Assembly (NCBI RefSeq): GCF_001617365.1
Contig: NZ_LVJR01000020.1
Coordinates: forward strand, 1-64,000
Direction: 5' to 3'
Length of the DNA stretch: 64,000 bases
DNA from: Rhodanobacter sp. FW104-R8
GTDB lineage: Bacteria > Pseudomonadota > Gammaproteobacteria > Xanthomonadales > Rhodanobacteraceae
Shown: positions 8,037 through 19,619 of the stretch, in pieces
Layout: each line of letters begins with the position of its first letter
Numbering within the stretch: position 1 is the first letter of the stretch
The notes under the pieces: generated by a model
The model's input: only the letters and a program-made list of their open reading frames with translations
What the model was told of the DNA's origin: nothing
The model's database searches: none
Position numbers and translations under genes: made by a program

Positions 8037-9650
8037 ATGCGTTCGAAGGACCTCACCTTCCACCATCCGGTGGCGTTCTGGCTCGGTTGCGCCATGGTGA
8101 TCGCCGGCGTGCTGGCGCACCTGCCGATGCTGGCGATGGCCGCGCCGATGCACTACCAGCTCGCCGGCATGCCGATGGACAACGCGATGCTGGCCGGGAT
8201 GGTGCTGGTGCCGCTGGGCGTGCTGCTCGCCGGTTACGGCCTGATGCCGCGGCTGGAACAGATGCGGCGCACGCTGCATCCCGACCGCGACCCGCTGCCG
8301 TTCCACGCCGCCGACCACGTACCACTCAACCGCGAGCACTGGAAGCTGGTGACCGTGCTGACCATCGCGCTGGCGGTGGACGTGATGAAGCCGGCGACGA
8401 TCGGCTTCGTGATGCCAGGGCTGTCGGTGGAGTACGGCATCGGCGCCTCGACCGCCGGCCTGCTGGCGTTGTCGGCGCTGACCGGCACCGTGATCGGCTC
8501 GGTGGTGTGGGGCCGCCTCGGCGACCTGTTCGGCCGCCGCGCGACGATCCTGCTGTCGGCGCTGATGTTCATGGGCACCTCGATCTGCGGCGCGATGCCG
8601 GCGTTCGGCTGGAACCTGGTGATGTGCTTCATGATGGGCGCCGCCGCCGGCGGCATGCTGCCGATCACCTTCACCCTGATGGCGGAGACCATCCCGACCC
8701 GCCATCGCGGCTGGCTGCTGGTGGCGCTGGGCGGCGTCGGCACCTCGGCCGGCTACCTGCTCGCCTCCGGCGCCGCGACCCTGGTCGAACCCGGCTTCGG
8801 CTGGCGCGCGCTGTGGCTGCTCAACCTGCCCACCGGCACGCTGATCATCCTGCTCAACCGCTACATTCCCGAATCGCCGCGCTTCCTCGCGCTGGCCGGC
8901 CTGGAGGATCAGGCCCGCGCGGTGCTGCAGCGGTTCTCGGGCACGGCGGCACCGACGGCTGCGCCTGTCCACGCCGCGGGCGAAGCGGCCCGACCCGACC
9001 CGCATGCCTCTGCCCGCATCGGCATGCGCCAGCTGCTGCGCGGAAGGCATGCGGCGATCAGCTGGGGGCTGATGGTGTGCGCGGTGGCCTGGGGGCTGGC
9101 GAACTTCGGCTTCCTGCTGTGGCTGCCGGCAAACCTGGTCAACCTGGGCATCGACGCGCAGGCCAGCGCCGCGCTGCTGGCGCGCTCGGCGATCCTGGCA
9201 CTGCCCGGCATCGGCGTGGTGGTGTGGTTCTACCAGCGCTGGAGCAGCATCCGCACCCTGGTGCTGTTCATCGGGCTGACCGCGCTGTCCCTGCTGTTCT
9301 TCTTCGCGATCGCGCTGGCCAACCTGCACTCGACGACGCTGACCATCGTCGGCACGGTGGCGCTGCTGCTCAGCATCAGCGGGGTGATCGCCACGCTGAT
9401 CCCGTATGCGGCGGAGATCTACCCGGTGCACCTGCGCAGCACCGGCGCGGGGCTGATCGCCGGGGGCTCGAAGTTCGGCGGCATCCTGGGCGCGGTGATC
9501 GGCGTGGCCGGCCTGTTCGAGCACTTCATGCTGTCGGCGCTGCTGATCGCGCTGCCGATGGCAGTGGCCGGCTGGATGCTCGCGCGCAGCGGCATCGAGA
9601 CGCGCGGGCACGGGCTGGAGGCGATCCAGCAGGCGCTGTCGGCGGAATAG
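8037..9650 (+). CDS. MFS transporter
   Basis: This 537-residue inner-membrane carrier has two leading hydrophobic helices (residues about 12-70), then a canonical 12-helix MFS core. The loop 2-3 motif WGRLGDLFGRR is intact, and the loop 8-9 counterpart is degenerate. A cytosolic loop at about 300-335 is rich in Ala and Pro. It looks like the sugar/aromatic-acid-type (SP/AAHS) MFS group, but substrate and direction cannot be predicted. The additional N-terminal helix pair gives about 14 membrane segments. It ends at a shared terminator facing aceE. Confidence 0.8.
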   Translation: MRSKDLTFHHPVAFWLGCAMVIAGVLAHLPMLAMAAPMHYQLAGMPMDNAMLAGMVLVPLGVLLAGYGLMPRLEQMRRTLHPDRDPLPFHAADHVPLNREHWKLVTVLTIALAVDVMKPATIGFVMPGLSVEYGIGASTAGLLALSALTGTVIGSVVWGRLGDLFGRRATILLSALMFMGTSICGAMPAFGWNLVMCFMMGAAAGGMLPITFTLMAETIPTRHRGWLLVALGGVGTSAGYLLASGAATLVEPGFGWRALWLLNLPTGTLIILLNRYIPESPRFLALAGLEDQARAVLQRFSGTAAPTAAPVHAAGEAARPDPHASARIGMRQLLRGRHAAISWGLMVCAVAWGLANFGFLLWLPANLVNLGIDAQASAALLARSAILALPGIGVVVWFYQRWSSIRTLVLFIGLTALSLLFFFAIALANLHSTTLTIVGTVALLLSISGVIATLIPYAAEIYPVHLRSTGAGLIAGGSKFGGILGAVIGVAGLFEHFMLSALLIALPMAVAGWMLARSGIETRGHGLEAIQQALSAE

Positions 9651-9659
9651 CCCACAGCG

Positions 9660-9685
9660 AAAAGCCGCCCCTCGGGGCGGCTTTT
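9660..9685. terminator. Bidirectional intrinsic terminator between MFS gene and aceE
   Basis: An 8-base-pair GC stem (GCCGCCCC / GGGGCGGC) is flanked by AAAA on the left and TTTT on the right. It therefore works as an intrinsic terminator on both strands. It sits exactly between the convergent MFS gene (stop at 9650) and aceE (stop at 9703). Confidence 0.85.
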
Positions 9686-9702
9686 CGGATCGCGCAGGGC
9701 GC

Positions 9703-12417
9703 TCAGACGGTCAGCGGGTTCGGCTTGTCCGGGTCGAGCTTGTACTCGCGGATCGCGCGCGCCACGTCCTTGGCGTTGACCTTGCCTTCCTTCGCCAGCG
9801 CGGCCAGCGCGGCGTGGGCGATCCAGTAGCGGCTGATCTCGAAGAACTCGCGCAGGTGCTCGCGGGTGTCCGAGCGGCCGTAGCCGTCGGCGCCCAGCGC
9901 GGTGAAGGAGCGGCCCTCGGGCACGAACGCGCGCACCTGGTCCACCACGCCGCGCACGTACTCGCTGGCGGCGATCACCGGGCCGTCGTGCCCGTCCAGG
10001 CACTGCGCGACGTGGGGCACGCGCGGTGCCTTCGCCTCCGGATGCAGGCGGTTCCAGCGTTCGCAGTCGAAGCCGTCGCGCGACAGTTCGCTGAAGCTGG
10101 GGCAGGACCACACGTCGGCCTTCACGCCGAAGTCGGCATCCAGCAGTTCGGCCGCGGCGATCGCCTCGATCAGCGAGCCGCCCGCCGCCATCAGCTGCAC
10201 GCGCGGCGCGCCGTTCTTGCCCTTGCCCTTGGCCGTGCCGGCGCCCGAATCGCGGAACAGGTACATGCCCTTGACGATGCCGTCGTAGCAGCCCTCGGGC
10301 ATGTCCGGATGGGTGTAGTTCTCGTTGGTGGTGGTGATGTAGTAGAAGACGTCCTGCTGCTCCTCGTACATCTCCTGCACGCCGCGATGCAGCAGCACCG
10401 CCACCTCGTAGGACCAGGTGGGGTCGTAGGCGCGGCAGTTGGGCACGGTGCCGGCCATCAGCTGCGAAGCGCAGTCGGAGTGCTGCAGACCCTCGCCGGG
10501 GAAGCTGGCGCCGGCGGTGGCGCCGATCAGGAAGCCGCGCGCGCGCTGGTCGCCGGCCGCCCAGATCAGGTCGCCCACGCGGCGGAAGCCGAAGAACGAG
10601 TAGTAGATGAAGAACGGCAGCATCGGCTGGTTGGACACCGAGTAGCTGGTGGCCGCCGCGATCCACGCCGACATACCGCCGGCCTCGGAGATGCCTTCCT
10701 GCAGCACCTGGCCGTCCTGCGCCTCGCGGTAGTACAAGAGCTGGTCGGCGTCCTGCGGGCGGTACTTCTGGCCGAACGGCGCGTAGATGCCGATCTGGCG
10801 GAACATGCCTTCCATGCCGAAGGTGCGCGCCTCGTCGGCCACGATCGGCACCACGCGCGGGCCGAGCTGCTTGTCGCGCAGCAACAGGTTCATGCCGCGC
10901 ACCAGCGCCATGGTGTTGGAGATCTCGCGCTCGCCGGTGCCGGCGGTGATCTGCGCGAAGGCGGACAGCTCCGGCGCCTTGCACGGCACGTCGGTGCGGC
11001 GGCGGCGCTGCGGCAGGTGGCCGCCCAGCGCGCGGCGGCGCTCCGCCATGTATTCCACCTCGGCCGAGTTCGCGCCAGGGTGGTAGTAGGGCACGCTGTC
11101 GAGCTTGTCGTCGGCAATCGGGATCTGGAAGCGGTCGCGGAAGTGCCGCACCGCGTCGCCGGTCATCTTCTTCTGCTGGTGGGTGGGGTTTTCCGCCTCG
11201 CCCGAGCCGATGCCCATGCCGTAGCCCTTCACCGTCTTGGCCAGGATCACCGTGGGCATGCCCTTGGTGTTCACCGCCGCGTGGTAGGCGGCGTAGACCT
11301 TGTGCGGATCGTGGCCGCCGCGGTTGAGGCGCCAGATGTCGTCGTCGCTGAGGTTGGCGACCATCTCGCGGGTCTGCGGGTACTTGCCGAAGAAGTGCTC
11401 GCGCGTGTACGCGCCGCCGAACGCCTTGCAGGCCTGGTACTCGCCGTCGACGGTTTCCATCATCAGCTTGCGCAGCACGCCGTCGTTGTCGCGCGCCAGG
11501 AGCGGATCCCAGTAGGAACCCCAGATCACCTTGATCGCGTTCCAGCCGGCGCCGCGGAATACGCCTTCCAGTTCCTGGATGATCTTGCCATTGCCGCGCA
11601 CCGGGCCGTCCAGGCGCTGCAGGTTGCAGTTGATCACGAAGATCAGGTTGTCCAGCCGCTCGCGGCCGGCCAGCGCGATGGCGCCGAGCGATTCGGGCTC
11701 GTCCACCTCGCCGTCGCCCAGGAAGCACCACACCTTGCGGTCGGACTTGGGCACCAGGCCGCGGTTCTCCAGGTAGCGGAAGAACTGCGCCTGGTAGATC
11801 GCCTGGATCGGGCCCAGCCCCATCGACACCGTGGGCATCTGCCAGTAGTCGGGCATCAGCCACGGGTGCGGGTAGGAGGTGAGCGAGCGCTGGCCGCCGA
11901 TCACGTCGGCGCGGAACAGGTCCATCTGCTCCTCGCTGATGCGGCCTTCGAGGAAGGAGCGCGCGTAGATGCCGGGGCTGATGTGGCCCTGGTAGCCGAT
12001 CAGGTCGCCAGGATGCTCGGCGCTGGGCGCGCGCCAGAAATGGTTGAAGCCCACGTCGTACAGCGTGGCCGAGGAGGCGAAGCTGGCGATGTGGCCGCCC
12101 AACATGCCGGGCTTGCGGTTGGTGCGCACCACCATCGCCATCGCGTTCCAGCGGATCAGCGAGCGGATGCGCCATTCCATCGCCGCGTCGCCGGGGCTCT
12201 TGGCCTCGTTCGCCGGCGCGATGGTGTTGACGTAGGCGGTGGTCGGGTCGAACGGCAGATGGCCACCGGAGCGGCGGGTGGTATCGACCATCTTCTCCAG
12301 CAGGAAATGCGCGCGTTCGGTGCCGTCGTGATGGATCACCGCATCGAGCGAGTCGATCCACTCACGGGTTTCGGTGGGGTCGATGTCCTGGTTGAGGATA
12401 TCGTCGAGCTGATCCAT
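9703..12417 (-). CDS. aceE: Pyruvate dehydrogenase E1 component, homodimeric type
   Basis: AceE of 904 residues (E. coli 887) decarboxylates pyruvate on thiamine diphosphate and acetylates the E2 lipoyl groups. Clear family blocks include the opening DPTETREWIDSLDAVI, the thiamine-binding GDGEVDEPES...NCNLQRLDGPVRGNGKI, the GHDPHKVYAA region and the C-terminal ALGADGYGRSDTR. The ATG at 12417 with a GGAG ribosome-binding site matches the usual N-terminus (MDQLDDILNQD). The E2 and E3 genes are not adjacent. It lies downstream of maeB on the same strand, after 206 bases that contain a small tandem repeat. Confidence 0.97.
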   Translation of the reverse strand: MDQLDDILNQDIDPTETREWIDSLDAVIHHDGTERAHFLLEKMVDTTRRSGGHLPFDPTTAYVNTIAPANEAKSPGDAAMEWRIRSLIRWNAMAMVVRTNRKPGMLGGHIASFASSATLYDVGFNHFWRAPSAEHPGDLIGYQGHISPGIYARSFLEGRISEEQMDLFRADVIGGQRSLTSYPHPWLMPDYWQMPTVSMGLGPIQAIYQAQFFRYLENRGLVPKSDRKVWCFLGDGEVDEPESLGAIALAGRERLDNLIFVINCNLQRLDGPVRGNGKIIQELEGVFRGAGWNAIKVIWGSYWDPLLARDNDGVLRKLMMETVDGEYQACKAFGGAYTREHFFGKYPQTREMVANLSDDDIWRLNRGGHDPHKVYAAYHAAVNTKGMPTVILAKTVKGYGMGIGSGEAENPTHQQKKMTGDAVRHFRDRFQIPIADDKLDSVPYYHPGANSAEVEYMAERRRALGGHLPQRRRRTDVPCKAPELSAFAQITAGTGEREISNTMALVRGMNLLLRDKQLGPRVVPIVADEARTFGMEGMFRQIGIYAPFGQKYRPQDADQLLYYREAQDGQVLQEGISEAGGMSAWIAAATSYSVSNQPMLPFFIYYSFFGFRRVGDLIWAAGDQRARGFLIGATAGASFPGEGLQHSDCASQLMAGTVPNCRAYDPTWSYEVAVLLHRGVQEMYEEQQDVFYYITTTNENYTHPDMPEGCYDGIVKGMYLFRDSGAGTAKGKGKNGAPRVQLMAAGGSLIEAIAAAELLDADFGVKADVWSCPSFSELSRDGFDCERWNRLHPEAKAPRVPHVAQCLDGHDGPVIAASEYVRGVVDQVRAFVPEGRSFTALGADGYGRSDTREHLREFFEISRYWIAHAALAALAKEGKVNAKDVARAIREYKLDPDKPNPLTV

Positions 12418-12555
12418 GAAGATTCTCCGCGGCGCCGTTGCAGCGCCCATGCTTGAAGGGGGACACCCCGCCGCCGAGGACCGCGGCGGGATCAACGTCC
12501 AAGTCTAGCCGCTGGACCCGAAGGCCGCCAATTCGGCATCCATGCGCCGGCGGAT

Positions 12556-12597
12556 GGCGACGGGTCGGCGGCGATGGGTTGGCGGCGATGGGTCGGT
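12556..12597. repeat. Three tandem 14-base GC-rich repeats
   Basis: GGCGAYGGGTYGGC is repeated three times head to tail between maeB and aceE, with only one or two base differences per copy (the third ends in GGT). It is non-coding and could be a slippage-prone minisatellite. No function is claimed. Confidence 0.6.
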
Positions 12598-12623
12598 CGC
12601 TCGTCCGGAGCGGCCCGGCCCGG

Positions 12624-14915
<2,292 letters not shown>

Positions 14916-15027
14916 GGATGCTTTTTTAGGGGTGAAGGGGGCGGCGAGCGCCTCGACGGGGAATGGCCTGTGATGTTAGCACCGGGGCGGACCTGCCTGG
15001 CCGGCACCTGCGACGCGACGACACGTC

Positions 15028-16311
15028 TCAGCCGCCCTGCAGCAGTTCGTCGCCCTGCACCCGGTTCATGTGGATGCCGTTGATGAACACCGAGAACGCC
15101 AGCTTGCCGGCCAGCCCGTGCACGTGCTGCATCCACGGCGGCAGCCAGCGCGGCGGCAGGATCGCGCCGGAGGCGAAGTGCGGCTGCAGCGCCACCACGT
15201 CGTGCAGGGTCAGCTTGCCGGCGAACAGGTGGCGCAGCAGGTCCATCCGCCGCTGCTTCAGCGCCCAGCGGAAGAACGTGTGCACGGTGAGCAGGCCGGA
15301 GAGGTAGACGTTGTCCTTGGCGAACGCCACGCCGCCGCCCGGCGGCACGCCGCGGAACACGCGCTGGGCCGAGTGGAAGCTGTCCGCCGCGCTCTGCCCG
15401 CAGGCGCTGAAATAGCGGTAGACCTCCACGAAATCGGCGCCGTTGAGCGCCATGTCGATGGCCAGGATGCGCAGGCTGATGCGCTTGAGCCGCGCGATGT
15501 CGATCGCGCCGGACATCAGCTCGGCGAACACCGCCAGGCCTTCCTGGGTCGCGGTGACCCGCGGCGAGGTGCGCGCCAGCGAGGCCAGCAGCGGCTGCCG
15601 CCGGCCGTTCAGCGCGGTCAGCGAATGCACGAACGCCTCGTGCGCCAACAGCTGGTGGCGGTCGTATTCGCTGAAGCAGGTGCCGCCGCGCAGGCGGATG
15701 CGGGTGGCGCCGGCGGCCGCCTTGGCGGTCAGCTCGGGGTCGACCTCGACCTTGATCGTGCCGGCGCCGAAGAACGCGTCCAGCGTGGCGGCCAGGTCCG
15801 CGCGCAGCTCGTCGGCCGGCATGTTCACGCTGGTGTCGTCGGCCAACAGGTCCGCGCCGAGCTCGTCGGACAGCTCGACGAAGTAGCGCGCCGCGTCCAG
15901 GTTGCTGCGCTGGCTGCCGGGGATGGCGTCGTCCGGACGCCCGTACAGCACGATCGACGGCGCGGTGAAGCCGCTGGTGCCGACCGATTCCAGCATCTCC
16001 GCGGCGATCCGCCACGACTCGGCGGTGCGCCGCAGGTAGTCGCCCAGCGGATCGATGTCCGCCGCGTCGCCGCCGCCTGCGGCCGTCTCGATCGCGGCCA
16101 GTTCGGCGCGCGCCGCGGCCAGGTCCGGCCGCACGTAGTCCACCTGCGGCAGCGCGAACCGGCCCTTGCTGTAATCCGCGATCATGCGGTTCTCCAGCGA
16201 GGCCGGCCACGCCACGGTCGGCAGGATGCGGATGCCGCGCACCGCCGCCAGCAGGCGCTGGTCGAGCGCCGCGTAGCGCTGCAGCGCGGCGTCCGTCGCG
16301 GGCGCGCTCAC
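15028..16311 (-). CDS. QEGLA-motif (DUF1704) putative metallopeptidase
   Basis: This 427-residue protein carries ATQEGLAVF (Gln256-Glu257), the defining motif of the DUF1704 / 'flavohemoglobin expression-modulating' family. It also carries an HExxxH helix, HEAFVH (His224, Glu225, His229), 32 residues before it. The pairing matches the zinc site of the eukaryotic MATCAP/TMCP tubulin carboxypeptidases, which belong to the same superfamily; Glu257 would be the third ligand. A peptidase activity is therefore inferred. No signal peptide is visible. It lies upstream of maeB and may be co-transcribed with it. Confidence 0.85.
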   Translation of the reverse strand: MSAPATDAALQRYAALDQRLLAAVRGIRILPTVAWPASLENRMIADYSKGRFALPQVDYVRPDLAAARAELAAIETAAGGGDAADIDPLGDYLRRTAESWRIAAEMLESVGTSGFTAPSIVLYGRPDDAIPGSQRSNLDAARYFVELSDELGADLLADDTSVNMPADELRADLAATLDAFFGAGTIKVEVDPELTAKAAAGATRIRLRGGTCFSEYDRHQLLAHEAFVHSLTALNGRRQPLLASLARTSPRVTATQEGLAVFAELMSGAIDIARLKRISLRILAIDMALNGADFVEVYRYFSACGQSAADSFHSAQRVFRGVPPGGGVAFAKDNVYLSGLLTVHTFFRWALKQRRMDLLRHLFAGKLTLHDVVALQPHFASGAILPPRWLPPWMQHVHGLAGKLAFSVFINGIHMNRVQGDELLQGG

Positions 16312-16437
16312 CGGCGCCCCGCGCGCTTCGACATGCCAAGCCCTGCCGTCATCTGCCCTCGATCTCCTGCATGGGCTGCCGGGCCCTGTCGTTCCGGCAG
16401 CGCGTCGAAATCCCGTATCCGCGGCTCGCCCACCGGC

Positions 16438-17493
16438 TCACTCCCGCTCGTGCCGCCCGCGATGCCCGTGCGGCCGCTCGATCGGTCGGCCGCCACGCTG
16501 GCGGCGCAGGCGCGCCTCCAGCGTGGCGGCCTGCTCCTCGCGCTCGTCGTGCAGCTTCAGGTAGTTGCGCCAGCGCGCCGCGGTCAGCTCGCCGTTGTCC
16601 AGCGCCGCCTGCACCGCGCAGCCCGGCTCGCTGCCGTGGCCGCAGTCGGCGAAGCGGCATTGTTCGGCCAGCAGCCCGATGTCAGCGAACAGGTCGAGGT
16701 TTTCCTCGCCGGTCAGCTTCAGCTCGCGCATCCCCGGGGTGTCGATCAGGCAGCCGCCCGAGGGCAGCTGCAGCAGGGCGCGGTGGGTGGTGGTGTGGCG
16801 GCCACGGCTGTCGTGGCTGCGCACGGCGGCGGTGGCCATGCGCGCCGTGCCGAGCAGGGTGTTGGTGAGGGTGGACTTGCCGGCACCGGAGGAGCCGACC
16901 AGCACCGCGCTGTCGCCCGGCTGCAGGTACGCCGCCAGCGAGGCCACGCTGGCCGGGTCCTTGCCGTTCAACGCATGGATCGGGGTGCCGGCGGGCAGCC
17001 GCGCGCGCAGGGCCGCGACCTGCGCCGCGGCGTCCTCGCGCACGTCCAGCTTGCTCAGCAGCACCACCGGCTGCGCGCCGGAATCCTCGGTCAGCGACAG
17101 GTAGCGCTCGATCCGCGCCGGGTTGAAGTCGCCGTCCAGCCCGGTCAGCACCAGCACGTAGTCGATGTTGGTGGCGATCAGCTGCCGCTCGTAGCGCTCG
17201 CCGGCGGCCGCCCGCGACAGTACCGTGCGCCGCGGCAGCACGCTGACGATGTGCGGCGGGGTGCCGGCGGCGACCTCGACAAAATCACCCACCACCGGCC
17301 GCTCGGCGGGATCGAGGCCGCGCTTGAGGAAACGCCCGTCCGGCTGCGCGCCGAACAGGTTCGCGCCGTCGTGCAGCTCGTAGCCGGCGCGATGCTGGGC
17401 CACCACCCGGGCCAGGCGCAGGCCGCCGGCCGGCAGGGCCTCGCCGCGCCAGCCGATGCGGCGCAGGCGTTCGATCGTTTCGGCGTCACTCAT
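16438..17493 (-). CDS. rsgA: Ribosome small-subunit GTPase RsgA
   Basis: This 351-residue circularly permuted GTPase checks late 30S maturation. It has an N-terminal OB fold (about 35-100), a G4-like LLSKLD, the Walker A GSSGAGKST, switch/G3 region DTPGMRE and a C-terminal zinc finger (Cys-x4-Cys-x-His-x5-Cys in CRFADCGHGSEPGC). The circular permutation G4-G5-G1-G2-G3 is visible. The ATG at 17493 is chosen because upstream in-frame sequence is unconserved and runs into the divergent aminotransferase promoter. It precedes the QEGLA gene on the same strand. Confidence 0.95.
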   Translation of the reverse strand: MSDAETIERLRRIGWRGEALPAGGLRLARVVAQHRAGYELHDGANLFGAQPDGRFLKRGLDPAERPVVGDFVEVAAGTPPHIVSVLPRRTVLSRAAAGERYERQLIATNIDYVLVLTGLDGDFNPARIERYLSLTEDSGAQPVVLLSKLDVREDAAAQVAALRARLPAGTPIHALNGKDPASVASLAAYLQPGDSAVLVGSSGAGKSTLTNTLLGTARMATAAVRSHDSRGRHTTTHRALLQLPSGGCLIDTPGMRELKLTGEENLDLFADIGLLAEQCRFADCGHGSEPGCAVQAALDNGELTAARWRNYLKLHDEREEQAATLEARLRRQRGGRPIERPHGHRGRHERE

Positions 17494-17662
17494 GGGAAGG
17501 ATCAGTCGGCACGGTTCGCCGATTATGCCCTGCCCCGGGATGGCCCGAGGATGAACCGGAAATTGCCTCACGGGACCCTCGCGCTGCACTGCATCACGCT
17601 GCTAGCATCCCTCTTGCCGGCGGTTGCCGCCGGCCCACCCCCACTCGTTCAGGACTCCGGCG

Positions 17663-18907
17663 TTGGCTCCAATTACCCCCAGTGCGCACCTGGCGGACGT
17701 GCGCTACGAAATCCGCGGCGCACTGACCCGGCGCGCGCGCGAGCTGGAGGCCGCTGGCCTCGACATCATCAAGCTCAACATCGGCAACCCCGGCCGCTAC
17801 GGTTTCGCGGCACCGGCGCACCTGCGCGAGGCGATCGCCGGCCACCTGCACGACAGCGAAGCCTACGGCCACGAACAGGGGCTGGAGCTGGCCCGCGAGG
17901 CGATCGCCGCGCAGCAGCGCGCGCGGGGTGCGCGCGGCGTCGAACCCGAGCGCATCTTCATCGGCAACGGCGTCAGCGAGCTGATCGACCTCAGCCTGCG
18001 CGCGCTGCTGCAGCCCGGCGACGAGGTGCTGCTGCCCAGCCCGGACTACCCGCTGTGGAGCGCCGCCACCATCCTCAACGGCGGCCAGCCGCGCTATTAC
18101 CGCTGCCTGGCCCGTGACGGCCACCTGCCCGATCCGGACGAGGTCGAGGCGCTGATCACCCCGCGCACCCGCGCGCTGGTGCTGATCAACCCGAACAACC
18201 CGACCGGCGCGGTGTATCCGCGCGCGCTGCTGCAGCGGCTGGTGGATATCGCGGCACGGCACCGGCTGCTGCTGCTGTCCGACGAGATCTACGACGAGAT
18301 CCTGTACGACGGGGCCAGCTTCCAGCCGCTGGCCGAAGTGGCCGGCGAGGTGCCCTGCCTCAGCTTCGGCGGCCTGTCCAAGGTGCACCGCGCCTGCGGC
18401 TACCGGGTCGGCTGGGCGAGCCTGTCCGGCAACCCCGCCCACACCGCGGCCTACCGCGACGCGCTGCAGCTGCTCGCCGCGCTGCGCCTGTGCGCGAACG
18501 TGACCGCGCAATGGGCGGTGCCGCCGGCGCTGCAGGCCGCGCCCACGATCAGCGCCCTCACCGCGCCCGGCGGCCGCCTGCACGAGGCGCGCCGCCTGGT
18601 GCTGGAAGGCGTCGCCGCCAGCGACTACCTGGAGCTGGCGGCGCCGCAGGGCGCGCTGTATGCGTTCCCGCAGGTACGCGCCGACCGCATCGCCCACTTC
18701 GACGACGAGGCCTTCGCGTTGCGCCTGCTGGAGGAGGAGTCGGTGCTGGTGGTGCCAGGCAGCAGCTTCAACGTGCCGTGCAGCCACCACTTCCGGCTCA
18801 CCCTGCTGCCGCCGCCGGCGCAGCTGCAGGAGGTGTTCGTGCGGATCGAGCGGGTACTGGCGCGGATGGCGCGCGAGCAGTTGCCGCGGTCGGCCGCGGT
18901 CGCCTGA
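17663..18907 (+). CDS. alaA: AlaA-like pyridoxal-phosphate aminotransferase
   Basis: This class I aminotransferase of 414 residues aligns well with E. coli AlaA, the glutamate-pyruvate aminotransferase. Matches include VRYEIRG near the start, KLNIGNP, IGNGVSELI, PDYPLW, INPNNPTGAVY, DEIYDEILYD, the PLP-lysine block SFGGLSKVHRACGYRVGW, and CANVTAQ. The TTG at 17663 is preferred to a TTG 39 bases upstream. It has an AGGA site 8 bases away, and AlaA homologues begin about ten residues before the conserved block. The gene is divergent from rsgA and only 7 bases from the SGNH hydrolase. Confidence 0.85.
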   Translation: MAPITPSAHLADVRYEIRGALTRRARELEAAGLDIIKLNIGNPGRYGFAAPAHLREAIAGHLHDSEAYGHEQGLELAREAIAAQQRARGARGVEPERIFIGNGVSELIDLSLRALLQPGDEVLLPSPDYPLWSAATILNGGQPRYYRCLARDGHLPDPDEVEALITPRTRALVLINPNNPTGAVYPRALLQRLVDIAARHRLLLLSDEIYDEILYDGASFQPLAEVAGEVPCLSFGGLSKVHRACGYRVGWASLSGNPAHTAAYRDALQLLAALRLCANVTAQWAVPPALQAAPTISALTAPGGRLHEARRLVLEGVAASDYLELAAPQGALYAFPQVRADRIAHFDDEAFALRLLEEESVLVVPGSSFNVPCSHHFRLTLLPPPAQLQEVFVRIERVLARMAREQLPRSAAVA

Positions 18908-18914
18908 TCCCACG

Positions 18915-19526
18915 ATGCCGGCCGCGCTTCCCCGCTTCCTCGCCCTCGGCGACTCCTACACCATCGGCGAAGCGGTGGCCGCGCACGAAAACTGGCCGGC
19001 CACGCTGACGCAACGCCTGCGCCAGGCCGGCATCCCGCTCGACGGACCGCGGATCGTCGCCGTCACCGGCTGGACCACCGACGAACTGGCGCAAGGCATG
19101 AACGCCGCCGCGCTGGTGCCGCCGTACGACCTGGTCAGCCTGCAGATCGGCGTCAACAACCAGTACCGCGGCCGCCCGGCCGAGGATTACCGCGGCGAGT
19201 TCGCCGGCCTGCTGGTGCGTGCGGTCGGGCTGGCCGGCGAGCGCGCCAGCCGCGTGGTGGTGGTGTCGATCCCGGACTGGGGCGTCACCCGCTTCGCCCG
19301 CGAACAGGATCGGGACCCCGCCCGCATCGGCGCCGAGCTGGACGCCTACAACGCGATCGCCCGCGTCGAAGCCAGGCGCACCGGCGCCGGTTTCGCCGAC
19401 ATCACCGGCATCTCGCGCCGGCATCCCGAGCTGCTCGCTGCCGATGGCCTGCACCCCTCGGCCGCGCAATACGCCTTGTGGGCGGAGGCGATTGAGCCGG
19501 CGGTGCGCGCCGCCCTGGATTCGTAG
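18915..19526 (+). CDS. SGNH/GDSL-family hydrolase
   Basis: This 203-residue esterase/lipase-like protein has the four SGNH blocks: block I ALGDSYTIG (nucleophile Ser14), the block II Gly region, block III IGVNNQYRG (Asn), and block V DGLHPS (Asp and His). There is no signal peptide, so a cytoplasmic location is expected, unlike the periplasmic TesA. The substrate is probably an acyl or acetyl ester but is unknown. It starts 7 bases after the aminotransferase gene, so the two are likely translated from one message. Confidence 0.88.
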   Translation: MPAALPRFLALGDSYTIGEAVAAHENWPATLTQRLRQAGIPLDGPRIVAVTGWTTDELAQGMNAAALVPPYDLVSLQIGVNNQYRGRPAEDYRGEFAGLLVRAVGLAGERASRVVVVSIPDWGVTRFAREQDRDPARIGAELDAYNAIARVEARRTGAGFADITGISRRHPELLAADGLHPSAAQYALWAEAIEPAVRAALDS

Positions 19527-19619
19527 CCGCCGCCGCAACCGCGCTGCAATCTGTCCGCCATCGCACGGTGACGTGGCGATCGCACACTGGCGCCCCGGGC
19601 CACCACCGGGGACCGTGCC

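Noticed and set aside
16308-16437. Small gene between rsgA and the QEGLA gene
   Set aside because: The frames across this 126-base gap are Arg-rich shadows lacking a ribosome-binding site.
17551-17650. A signal-peptide-like N-terminus (MNRKLPHGTLALHCI...)
   Set aside because: It is out of frame with the aminotransferase that follows, and its continuation is an Arg/Pro-rich shadow, so it is not the gene start.
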